Shown here: one piece after another, positions 21,280-29,199 of the stretch
Numbering within the stretch: position 1 is the first letter of the stretch
Layout: each line of letters starts with the position of its first letter
The notes under the pieces: generated by a model
Databases searched by the model: none
What the model was told of the DNA's origin: nothing
What the model saw: the letters and a program-made list of their open reading frames with translations, nothing else
NCBI GenBank assembly: GCA_013420905.1
Contig: JAAXNY010000005.1
Location: 1 to 64,000, forward strand
Reading direction: 5' to 3'
Origin: Collybia mongolica
Lineage: Eukaryota; Basidiomycota; Agaricomycetes; Agaricales; Clitocybaceae
Length of the DNA stretch: 64,000 nucleotides
Translations under genes and position numbers: made by a program

Positions 21280-21815
21280 AACCTAACCCGCCTGAGCCGG
21301 ACCGGACTTTGATCCGATCACCGGCCCGACATGGACGGTTAAAGGCCACGTACCCGGTCCGAAATGACCGCGACGTGCGAAAGGTTGCTAATCATTACCG
21401 CTAAACCGGAGTAATCCGGAAGGCGTTGTTCCCACAGATTGTCAAGGTCGTTAATAGACGGTCGCCGATTGGTGCCCAACACACTGCCTTCGGGCAGAGT
21501 TAGTAAGCCCGCTTCGGCGATGTCGTGTTCTATTCCGATCTGCCAGACGCTATGGAAGCGACTGCGCATCTGTCATGCGTGCAAATGGCCATTGGCCGCC
21601 TCTGACAGGTAGATGACTAAGTATCCCGACTTTAGCCTAACTTCGGAACAAAGCTAAAGTCCGCAGCAACCCGTATACACCCTAAAACCGATCTGAAGAG
21701 TCTTAAAAGACGAAAGGATCCGACCGGTGGTCTCCTCCATCGATCCTTATCGGTAAATTTCGCCTACTCAACTATATCCTCCAACAAAAACGCTTCGCGT
21801 TTTTGTTGTCGTCCA
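21280..21815 (+). mobile_element. Telomere-attached unit X, copy 1
   Basis: A 536-bp unit nearly identical to 23664-24200. It has no convincing coding frame but is rich in hairpins, for example CTGCCTTCGGGCAG near 21484. A hammerhead ribozyme occupies 21687-21754. A terminal hairpin of at least 10 bp closed by CTTCG is at about 21783-21807, followed by GTCGTCCA and then CCCTAA repeats. Its orientation (5' toward the telomere, 3' joined to telomeric repeat) is what telomere-primed reverse transcription would give. The element family is inferred. Confidence 0.8.
21687..21754 (+). ncRNA. Type I hammerhead ribozyme, unit X copy 1
   Basis: Read directly: stem I ACCGAT (21687-21692) pairs with ATCGGT (21749-21754). 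Core CTGAAGA fits the CUGANGA consensus. Stem II is GTCT/AGAC with loop TAAA, then GAAA. Stem III is AGGATC (21715-21720) with GATCCT (21742-21747), capped by an inner GACC/GGTC hairpin. The predicted cleavage is after U21748. All invariant core positions are present. Confidence 0.87.
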
Positions 21816-21833
21816 CCCTAACCCTAACCCTAA
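21816..21833 (+). repeat. Interstitial telomeric repeat, three CCCTAA units
   Basis: Exactly three perfect units in the same orientation as the chromosome end, at the 3' border of unit X copy 1. Confidence 0.95.
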
Positions 21834-23078
21834 ATTTCAGAACTACCGGAACGCTATAGACTCGCTTCGTGCGCTCTATATACAGCGTGGCTATCCAGTG
21901 AAATTAGTATTGCAGTGGACTTCGGTCAATATGGCAGAACGATGGCAGAAACGTCTATCAGAGTCTAAGGGTTCTGGAGAGCTAGACAGTGTTCTGGTGC
22001 TTAAGTCTGAATTCAATACTGCTTGGAATTACTTCTCTGCTCGAGAATTGGGTAACACAATCACGGATTTCTGGTCGTTATGGCTAAACCATAACCAGGC
22101 AGCTACGGAGGGGAATCGCTTACCCCCCATAGAGTTCCCACAATTATCTGGATCTTTGGGCAAGTTGGCCGATGGAGTCCCGGAGGCGTACACCGTGCGT
22201 CTTCAGGTCACTAACGGTACGACGACCTCAATACCAGATATACGGAAACTAGATATCCTAAAGCGCCGATGGATTGTCAGCCGCAAACGCACTCTCAATC
22301 TCTTCGACCTCGTAAATCTTTGGAAAAAGATTGTTATCGAACACTTAGACAAGGATGCAGCACGAAAGGCTGTACCCAATGAGCCCGTGGGTAACCCCCA
22401 GAATACGGTAGTAAGAACTATAAACCCCACTCCTAACATTGTGAACAGGGAACGGATCGAAACCATTCACACGCGCGAGCGTGCGGACTCAGAGTTGGAC
22501 CCCTTCGTCCTTGCTTGGAACCAAGGTTTTAGGCTCGGAGTGAACGCGGACCCTACTGGAGTAACTCTCTAATCTGCGCCTTTGGTATCCCCAGAGGTGA
22601 TGGCCTAGGAAACCGGTCGCAATGCAGCTCCTGTTGCACTTTATGGTCTGTGCTCAGCGAAAAGTGAAATAACTTTTGATGATCTTGTGGGCTAAGGCCC
22701 CACACCTGTCGCGGCTTACCCCGCGCAGTTGATCTCCTTTACGGAACGATTACCTCTTGATCTTTGGTATAAGTCTATCTATCTGAGGCGTAGCATGCTG
22801 GTGGATTCCGGCTGGTTACGAAAAGTAATAGCGCCCAAGTTGATTGAGGTTGGGGACTGGGTTCCCCCTGTAAAATTGAACCTCGCTTAAAGATCTATTT
22901 CGTCTTAAGGGACGTCGCCTAGTAGCAACTCCCCGCTTGAATCACTCTAAGTGTCAATTCTCGTAAGAACTCCTTGAAAAACTGTCTATTCTCCCAGTTT
23001 TTCCACTCACTACATACGTTTACCAGAAGCTCTGTTTAAAATCTGGGACATGTCGGTTTTAGATGGCCGTTGGAACAT
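21834..23078 (+). mobile_element. Telomere-attached unit Y, carrying an open reading frame
   Basis: The unit lies between telomeric repeats at 21816-21833 and 23079-23090 in the same orientation as the other units. It has one open frame (21931-22572) followed by about 500 bp of sequence broken by stops. I found no hammerhead core in it. It is the only unit in the array with credible coding capacity and is single copy in the window. Confidence 0.65.
21931..22572 (+). CDS. Unrecognised protein, 213 aa, encoded in array unit Y
   Basis: The frame from the ATG at 21931 reads MAERWQKRLSESKGSGELDS and ends at TAA; a GTG start at 21898 would add 11 residues. It is predicted soluble, with segments such as LFDLVNLWKKIVIEHLD and a hydrophilic linker before the C-terminus. 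I see no reverse-transcriptase, nuclease or zinc-finger motif. A TATATA lies near 21877. It could be a structural or accessory protein of the element, or a 5'-truncated fragment. The 500 bp downstream do not extend the frame. Confidence 0.5.
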   Translation: MAERWQKRLSESKGSGELDSVLVLKSEFNTAWNYFSARELGNTITDFWSLWLNHNQAATEGNRLPPIEFPQLSGSLGKLADGVPEAYTVRLQVTNGTTTSIPDIRKLDILKRRWIVSRKRTLNLFDLVNLWKKIVIEHLDKDAARKAVPNEPVGNPQNTVVRTINPTPNIVNRERIETIHTRERADSELDPFVLAWNQGFRLGVNADPTGVTL

Positions 23079-23168
23079 CCTAACCCTAACGTACGTAGCT
23101 TCGACTTAACCGTCGAAACGACCAGCTAACGGTCTTTTATTTTAACGAATAATAGCCTAACCCTAACC
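23079..23168 (+). mobile_element. Miniature unit W between two telomeric repeats
   Basis: CCTAACCCTAAC (23079-23090) and CCTAACCCTAACC (23156-23168) bracket a 65-bp segment. The segment contains the hairpin TTCGAC-TTAACC-GTCGAA (near 23099-23116). It looks like a severely 5'-truncated element copy whose full-length source is not in the window. Confidence 0.6.
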
Positions 23169-23640
23169 GCTAACCTTTAACCTTAAAGGCTAAGTAGCCG
23201 GGCCGATGGGGCCCGGCGCCTAAGTATAGCGCGGCTAAAAGAAGATAAGATCCAGGCACGAGATCCATCTTCTTTATTGATCCGCGTCGGTGAATAGCTA
23301 ACCGAAATTGATCCGCGTATCGGATAAATACTAAGGTAGGGCGGGCCAACATGGACCGCGTTCCATGCGCGTCGAGCGCGCATGCCAGCGCACACCCCCT
23401 CACATGGCGCAACATGTGTCTGAGGGGTTTACGCTGTGGTCGCTCGGAAAAACCGCGCGCGCGCCGTAACGGTGCGGCGGCGCGAGCGGAGAAACTGATT
23501 AAACATTAACAAACAGGCCTGATGAGTACTTATACGAAACAGGTCGGGTGGGGGATTCCCCCAACCCTGTTGCTTGTTTGTAACGCAACTCATCGTACCA
23601 AAGTCACTCGCAACCTCGCTTCGCTCGGTTGCTCGTTCCT
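23169..23640 (+). mobile_element. Telomere-attached unit Z, copy 1
   Basis: A GC-rich 472-bp unit with inverted segments but no convincing gene. It ends with a hammerhead ribozyme (23510-23580), then about 60 nt including a GCAACC/GGTTGC hairpin, then GCTCGTTCCT and CCCTAACCCTAACC (23641-23654). Its last 311 bp (from 23330) recur as unit Z copy 2. Confidence 0.8.
23510..23580 (+). ncRNA. Type I hammerhead ribozyme, unit Z copy 1
   Basis: Stem I CAAACAGGC (23510-23518) pairs over nine positions, with one G-U, with GCTTGTTTG (23572-23580). Core CTGATGA is followed by stem II GTA/TAC with loop CTTA, then GAAA. A long stem III starts ACAGG and returns as CCTGT, around an inner GGGTGGGGG/CCCCC hairpin. 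The predicted cleavage is after U23571. All invariant positions are present. Confidence 0.88.
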
Positions 23641-23654
23641 CCCTAACCCTAACC
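23641..23654 (+). repeat. Interstitial telomeric repeat
   Basis: CCCTAACCCTAACC joins the 3' end of unit Z copy 1 to the 5' flank of unit X copy 2. Confidence 0.93.
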
Positions 23655-24200
23655 GGTTAACCCAACCTAACCCGCCTGAGCCGGACCGGACTTTGATCCG
23701 ATCACCGGCCCGACATGGACGGTTAAAGGCCACGTGCCCGGTCCGAAACGACCGTGACGTGCGAAAGGTTGCTAATCATTACAGCTGACCGGAGTAATCC
23801 GTTTGGCTTTGTTCCCACAGGTTGTCAAGGTCGTTAATAGACGGTCGCCGATTGGTGCCCAACACACTACCTTCGGGCAGAGTTAGTAAGCCCGCTTCGG
23901 CGATGTCGTGCTCTATTCCGATCTGCCAGACGCTATGGAAGCGACTGCGCATCTGTCATGCGCGCAAATGGCCATTGGCCGCCTCTGACAGGTAGATGAC
24001 TAAGTATCCCGACTTTCGCCTAACTTCGGAATAAAGTGAAAGTCCGCAGCAACACGTATACCGAAAAAACCCGATCTGAAGAGTCTTAAAAGACGAAAGG
24101 ATCCGACCGGTGGAATCCAACCATCGATCCTTATCGGGACCCCTTCCGCCTACTCAACTAGTCCTCCAACCCAAACGCTTCGCGTTTGTGTTGTCGTCCT
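23655..24200 (+). mobile_element. Telomere-attached unit X, copy 2
   Basis: Nearly identical to 21280-21815, with a few extra bases (GGTTAACCC) at the 5' side. Differences cluster in loops and in compensating stem positions. It ends in the same conserved hairpin and GTCGTCC, then CCCTAACCCTAACC (24201-24214). Confidence 0.85.
24070..24138 (+). ncRNA. Type I hammerhead ribozyme, unit X copy 2
   Basis: Stem I is CCCGAT (24070-24075) with ATCGGG (24133-24138). The core CTGAAGA, stem II and GAAA are as in copy 1. Stem III is AGGATC/GATCCT, with cleavage after U24132. Compared with copy 1 the outer stem I pair changed from A-U to C-G, so both partners changed together. Confidence 0.88.
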
Positions 24201-24214
24201 CCCTAACCCTAACC

Positions 24215-24242
24215 TTTTGTTGTCGTCCACCCTAACCCTAAA
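24215..24242 (+). mobile_element. 15-bp truncated copy of unit X plus telomeric repeat
   Basis: TTTTGTTGTCGTCCA (24215-24229) equals the last 15 bases of unit X copy 1. It lies between CCCTAACCCTAACC on the left and CCCTAACCCTAAA on the right, which is an extreme 5' truncation preserving the 3' end and its junction. Confidence 0.8.
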
Positions 24243-24243
24243 C

Positions 24244-24562
24244 ACTAAGGTAGGGCGGGCCAACATGGACCGCGTTCCATGCGCGTCGACCGCGCATGCC
24301 AGCGCACACCCCCTCACATGGCGCAACATGTGTCTGAGGGGTTTACGCTGTGGTCGCTCGGAAAAACCGCGCGCGCGCCGTAACGGTGCGGCGGCGCAAG
24401 CGGAGAAACTGATTAAACATTAACAAACAGGCCTGATGAGTACTTATACGAAACAGGTCGGGTGGGGGATTCCCCCAACCCTGTTGCTTGTTTGTAACGC
24501 AACTCATCGTACCAAAGTCACTCGCAACCTCGCTTCGCTCGGTTGCTCGTTCCTCCCTAACC
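24244..24562 (+). mobile_element. Telomere-attached unit Z, copy 2 (5'-truncated)
   Basis: 24244-24554 matches 23330-23640 almost base for base but lacks the first 161 bp of copy 1. It is followed by CCCTAACC (24555-24562), after which unrelated sequence begins. Same 3' end, different 5' end: the usual sign of reverse transcription from a fixed 3' end. Confidence 0.85.
24424..24494 (+). ncRNA. Type I hammerhead ribozyme, unit Z copy 2
   Basis: Same sequence and fold as the 23510-23580 ribozyme: stem I CAAACAGGC/GCTTGTTTG, core CTGATGA, GAAA. The predicted cleavage is after U24485. Confidence 0.87.
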
Positions 24563-25033
24563 TGGATGCGTTGTTAATACTCTATTGAACGACCGTGTGC
24601 TTGTCACGGTTTGTGCCTTTGTTCTATATGGTGAGTGCCTTCTCTTCATCCTGGCCCTATAAATTCGTTTTTTTATTGCATGACAACCGTCAAACCGTAT
24701 GCCCCAAGAGAGGGTGTTCTTGAGAGCGTTCATGGTTCTCTTTTGATTGACTGCACCTCTTTCCCTATGTGCTTCGCCGTTGCATATGGTGAGTACCTGC
24801 TCTTACCTGCCACTAACTGTAACCAACTCATTTAATTAACTGCAGGATGACTGCTCAACAACACATCCCGAGCCTGGGTGTTTCTGAAAGCATACACTCT
24901 AACCTTTCAACTGACCCTTCTCTTTTCAGGGTGTGCATCTTGCTTGCATATGGTCAGTGTAGGTTGAGATGTATTTTTAGCAATGTATTGTTTTTAGGGG
25001 CACTACTTGATATCATACTCTGTTCTCACTAAA
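24563..25033 (+). pseudogene. Degenerate gene with tandemly repeated exons, cut by the telomeric array
   Basis: Three related exon-like segments end in TATG followed by GTGAGT or GTCAGT donors (about 24629, 24790 and 24953). Two of them read GVLESVHGSLLIDC...AYG and GVSESIHSNLSTDP...AYG. The first is cut at its left edge by the CCCTAACC of the array and keeps only its last ~20 codons. A last short exon could read ALLDIILCSH. The acceptor before the second segment has decayed from TGCAG to TGCAT, and the frame breaks between the second and third, so it is not functional as it stands. The protein is not recognised. Confidence 0.45.
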
Positions 25034-25102
25034 AATTAAGATCACTTTGAGGTTGTGTTTGAGTGTGAGAGTGATGGTGGATGGGTGATGTGTCTGATCT
25101 GT

Positions 25103-25600
25103 AAGTGAGGTGCACAACTTTTGGATACAGTCATACAACTGGCAGCAACAACACTGGGAGAGACAGTTCTGAGAGCAATATAAGTTTGAACCATGGTTAA
25201 AACATACTTCAGAGGACTATAAGTGAGGTGCACAAGTTTTGGATGGAGTCATACAACTGCCAACAACTGCAACTGGATTCAACAACACTGGGAGAGACAG
25301 TTGTGAGGTGCACAACTTTTGGATGGAGTCATATGACTGCCAATGACAATACTGGGCATACATTCTGTTGTTAGTATGAGGCATGAGAGCAATGTAAGTT
25401 TGAATCATGGTAGAAATACACTTCAGAGGACTACAAGGTCAGGTTTGGTGGGAGTTGTACAACTGCCAACAACTGTGACTGGAACATACATGAGAGCAAT
25501 GTAAGTTTGAATCATGGTAGAAACACACTTCAGAGGACTATCAAAGAGTCGTATGACTGCCAATAACTGCAACTGGAACATACCCATGTTCTTGACAAGT
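25103..25600. repeat. Degenerate direct repeats of ~80-130 bp
   Basis: Units start at about 25105, 25221, 25303, 25435 and 25542. They share AGGTGCACAACTTTTGGAT, GAGTCATACAACTGCCAACA and ATCATGGTAGAAACACACTT segments in varying combinations. No coding frame is supported. Confidence 0.75.
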
Positions 25601-25983
25601 AGATTATTACCGGAGTCATGCTATATAAAACAGACAAGTATTCCTTCTCGAAACAAAACCAGTCTTTATCGCTTGTCATAAATGCAATTATATTTAAACA
25701 TGTGTGTAAACAAAAAAAAAAATAGACTGTGATTTCGTACTTTGTATTGTGTGGTGCGCCGGGAATGATTCATATGTGTAGAGAATGATAATGTGCAGAC
25801 GAGAAACAGAAAATGGGAAGAGACGAGCATGTCACGGCGAGCCATATACAGACGGTGTGGTATCGAACGACGAAAAGATGGTTTCGCGCAAAGCAAAGAG
25901 ACAAACGACGATGACGACGACAGCAAAGAACCAGAATAGAAAAAATAAATCCGTAATGCAAGAGACGAGAGACGAGCGATGGC

Positions 25984-28900
25984 CTACTCTTCCTCCTTCA
26001 ACCTCCCGCCACCGGAGCCAGAACTGTTAGCCTCCGCAGCATCGACCGCGTCCAACAGGTCCGCATCCGCATCACCCTCTCCCTCACCATCCACATCCAT
26101 CCCATGGCCCAGCCCACCCCGTTTCCTCTCAACGACTCCATTCCCATTCCCACCCGCACCCACACCCAGCCCCGCACTCTCCCCACTCGCATCCAACACC
26201 TCCTCAATCTCCGCCTCGATCTCCGCCTCCGCATCCGCCTCAGCATCCGCATCCGCATCGGCGTCCGCGTCCACATCCATGCCCACCGCGGGCGACCGCG
26301 ACCCGCGCCCATTCAGCATCCCCAGCGGGCTCTTCCCCTGCCTCGTCGGCGGCCCTCCAACACCCAGGGCCCCGTTCGGCGACGCACGTCCCCGTCCATT
26401 CGCCCGTGCCGCCGCCTCGCTGCCGCGCCCGATCGCGCTCGTGGGGATGTCGTCGTCCCGCAGCGTGACGATCGTCGGGGGCGGGCTGTGCTGCTGCTGC
26501 TGCTGATGTTGCTGGGCGTGGTGCCGCGCGGGCGAGCCGCGGAAGCTGGCAGCAGAGGAGGAGCGGAGGTTGGACTCGGTCTCGCGGGGGTGCATGAACC
26601 CGAGGTGGGACTGGGCCCCGCCAGAGTTGGAGTTGGCGTGGTGGTGGGCGGGGAGGGTGTCGGAGCGGTGGATGGCGGAGTGGGTACGGGTGGGGTGCGG
26701 GGAGGGGGCTTGCTGTTGTTGTTGTTGTTGGAGGGCGGCGTGTGCGAGTTGTTGAGTCTCGAGCGTGCCCCGACGTTCGACTCGTTTCATCTTTTTCCGG
26801 CACCTAGTAGATATGAGCTTGAAGTTACTTTGACAGACGACAAATAGTTTGACTTACCGGTCACACACGGTACCAGGCCCCATCGGCCCCGGTCCCCACT
26901 TTTCAACACATTTCCCATCCTTATACCGCCCCGCCATCCCACACTGGCGGCATATCCGCTGACCAGCCTCGTTCGTAGGCGGGTAGGTCGCTGTTGATGA
27001 CGTCCCAGCAGGGGGTGGGTCTACAGCAAGATGGGTCAACGGACATTGCGAATAGAAGGAAACAACAACCCACCTCCAGCAACATTCACATTCACAAACT
27101 TGTTCTTCTTCGTCGGCGCGCCAGTCACAGGCGGCGCGAATATATGCGTCTGGAACTCCCTCGCCTGCCCGGGCTCGCCCAGCGCCTGGGCCTGTGACTG
27201 GCTCTTACCAGGCGCCGCTGCACCGCGGAACGATGACGACGACGCCGCCGCCGCGGGGGGGTTGTACTGATATGATGTACCCTGCTCCTCATACGCCCTC
27301 CCGCCCTCCCTCTCCTCACCCCTCCTCACCCTGCCCGTGCCCACACTTACACCCGGACCCACAACAGGCCCCGGTCCAGCAACAGGAATCCCATTCCGCC
27401 CAGGGGCACCGACAACCCCGCCATTCCCACCAGGCCCCTCATCGCCCGTCGTCGCCTGCAGCAGCATCTCATCCACCGAGAGGGACGACGCACTTGAGCG
27501 CGAGCCCGAGCGAGCCCTCCTGCGGCCTCTCTCCCTCTCACGGTCCCTATGCTCGTCGAAGCCCTGTCCGGGGCCCGGGTACCCACCCGGCTGCTTGTAC
27601 CCCGCACCGTGGTGTCTCGGGGGGAGGATCATGCGCGGCTGGGTCTGGCTCTGGGGGGGCACCTGTGACTGCGACTGCGAGCGGCGCGACGACGCGTGTG
27701 CATGTGTATGCGCGTGCACGTGTCCGTGTCCGTGAGAGGGCTGGGGGTGCAGGTACCCTTGCTGACCGGGGGCAGGGGCGGGGTCGAAGTACTCGCCCTG
27801 CTGCTGGGATGACGGGGGCGGCGGCGGGGGGTACGGCTGGTGTGTGTGGTGGGCGTGGTGCGCGGGGTGGTGGTGGGAGTCAGCGAAGCGCGGACCTGGG
27901 TCCCGTCCCCTCTCACGGTCACGGTCGCGTTCCCGTTCGCGGTCGGTGCCGCGGGCCTTTTTGGGGGGGAGGACGCCGTAGGCGTCGAGGCTCGGGGTGC
28001 GGGGGCGGCGGTTGGTGAGTGGGGGTGCGGGGATGGGATAGGAGTTGGTGTGGGTGAGGGCGGCGTGGGTGTGGTTTGGGGTGAGGTGGGGCGGGTGGGA
28101 GTGGGAGTGGGAGTGCCCGTGTGGGTGGGGGTGGGTGGGTGTGTTGACGGTGGTGTTGAGATTGTTGCTGGAGTGCGAGCCTGGGGGGACAGAAGTTAGC
28201 ATACACGAAATGGAAAAGAAAGGAAAACACACCTCCAGGTCCATGCGAATGTGTATGCACATGTGTCAACGGCGGGTGAGGAGGTAGCGGGAGCGACATG
28301 AGCGCATGGGTCTTCCATCCATGCTCCCTCCTCCTCGTCCTCCCACTCCCCCCACTGCCATTCGCGCCTACACTCCCTACGGGCCCTGGACCCGCTCCGA
28401 CCTCGTCTCCGGGCAGCGTGAGGACGCCGCCGTCCTCCCTGACGAGACGTGCGAAGCCAGCACGGGCATCGGCGGCACGGAGCTCGACGAGGCCAAGGAA
28501 CGCGTCGAGCTGGCCCCAAGCATCTGCGACGGCGCGAGAGCGGGCGTGGGCCTCGTCTGCTTGTACCTCGGCGGCATCTGCGCGGGCGAGTGCGCTGAGC
28601 AGAAGCGAGGCGGCGTGCGCCGGGAGGGCGGGGTGGTTGAGGACGTCTGCCGCGGTTGGTGAGGGGCGAGGCGGGGACTGGGATTTGATGTTATTATTGT
28701 TGTTGTTGGTGGGCGGGGGAGACTTGACGGTGGGCGGGGGCTGGGAGGGAGACTGGGACATCCTTGGTGGTGGAGAGAGGGGCTGGTGTTGTTTATCTGG
28801 GCCTGCGTCGTTGGAAACGGCGGCTGCGGCGGCGAAAGAATCATGGAGTGCCTGTAAAGACGCCGCGGCGCGCTCCGCCCGTTCGGCACGCTTCTGAGCG

Positions 28901-29127
28901 TGCACGAGGTCGCGGCGCAGGGCCTCCGTGTCGGCATAGGCGTCTGCAAGGAGGGAGGCGAGGTGGGACGACGGGGCAGCAAAAGTCGCCATGGTCGTCG
29001 TTGTCGTCGCTGTGGGGTGTGTGGAGCGTGGGGACGGCGTTGGAGCGGCGGGCGGGGAGCGCATAGAGGCGTCGCCGTTGCCGTTGCCGGCGATGGGGCT
29101 GGGGTCGGTCGTCGGGGAGACAGACAT
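25984..29127 (-). CDS. GATA-like zinc-finger protein, four exons, 994 aa
   Basis: Exons 29127-28233, 28180-27074, 27020-26858 and 26803-25984 have introns of 52, 53 and 54 nt and keep one frame. The N-terminal third has a probable coiled coil (LADAYADTEALRRDLVHAQ onward) among Pro/Ser/Thr-rich stretches. The middle is rich in His-Pro, Gln and Arg-Glu repeats. Near residues 705-745 a zinc finger reads ICRQCGMAGRYKDG... to VCDRC, giving C-x2-C-x25-C-x2-C, followed by a basic patch KKMKRVERR. The end is poly-Gln, then an Asp/Ala/Glu acidic tail. The finger and basic tail suggest a nuclear DNA-binding regulator. The loop is longer than the classic 17-18 residues, so target and subfamily are uncertain. 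The GC-rich third positions produce long shadow frames on both strands. Confidence 0.85.
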
Positions 29128-29181
29128 GCTAGGGGGAGAGTCAGTGTGGGGAAAGAAGAAAAAAAGGGGAGTGGGTACGGG

Positions 29182-29190
29182 TTATATATA
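29182..29190 (-). promoter_or_regulatory. TATA box of the zinc-finger gene
   Basis: TATATATAA on the minus strand, about 55 nt before the ATG at 29127. Confidence 0.55.
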
Positions 29191-29199
29191 CGGAATTTC

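Noticed and set aside
21280..21815. Unit X as ribosomal RNA, a self-splicing intron or a tRNA cluster because of its many UUCG hairpins
   Set aside because: No conserved rRNA, group I/II intron or tRNA signatures were found. The hammerhead and telomeric junction explain it better.
22573..23078. Hammerhead core in the 3' part of unit Y
   Set aside because: GGTGATGGCC...GGAAAC near 22597 looks similar at first but lacks the CUGANGA core and a matching stem I.
25103..25600. CRISPR-like array
   Set aside because: The repeats are long, degenerate and without regular unique spacers, and the genome is eukaryotic.
26104..28199. Several plus-strand frames of 119-274 codons
   Set aside because: GC-rich third positions of the zinc-finger gene create open frames on the opposite strand. 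They lack family motifs and splice logic.
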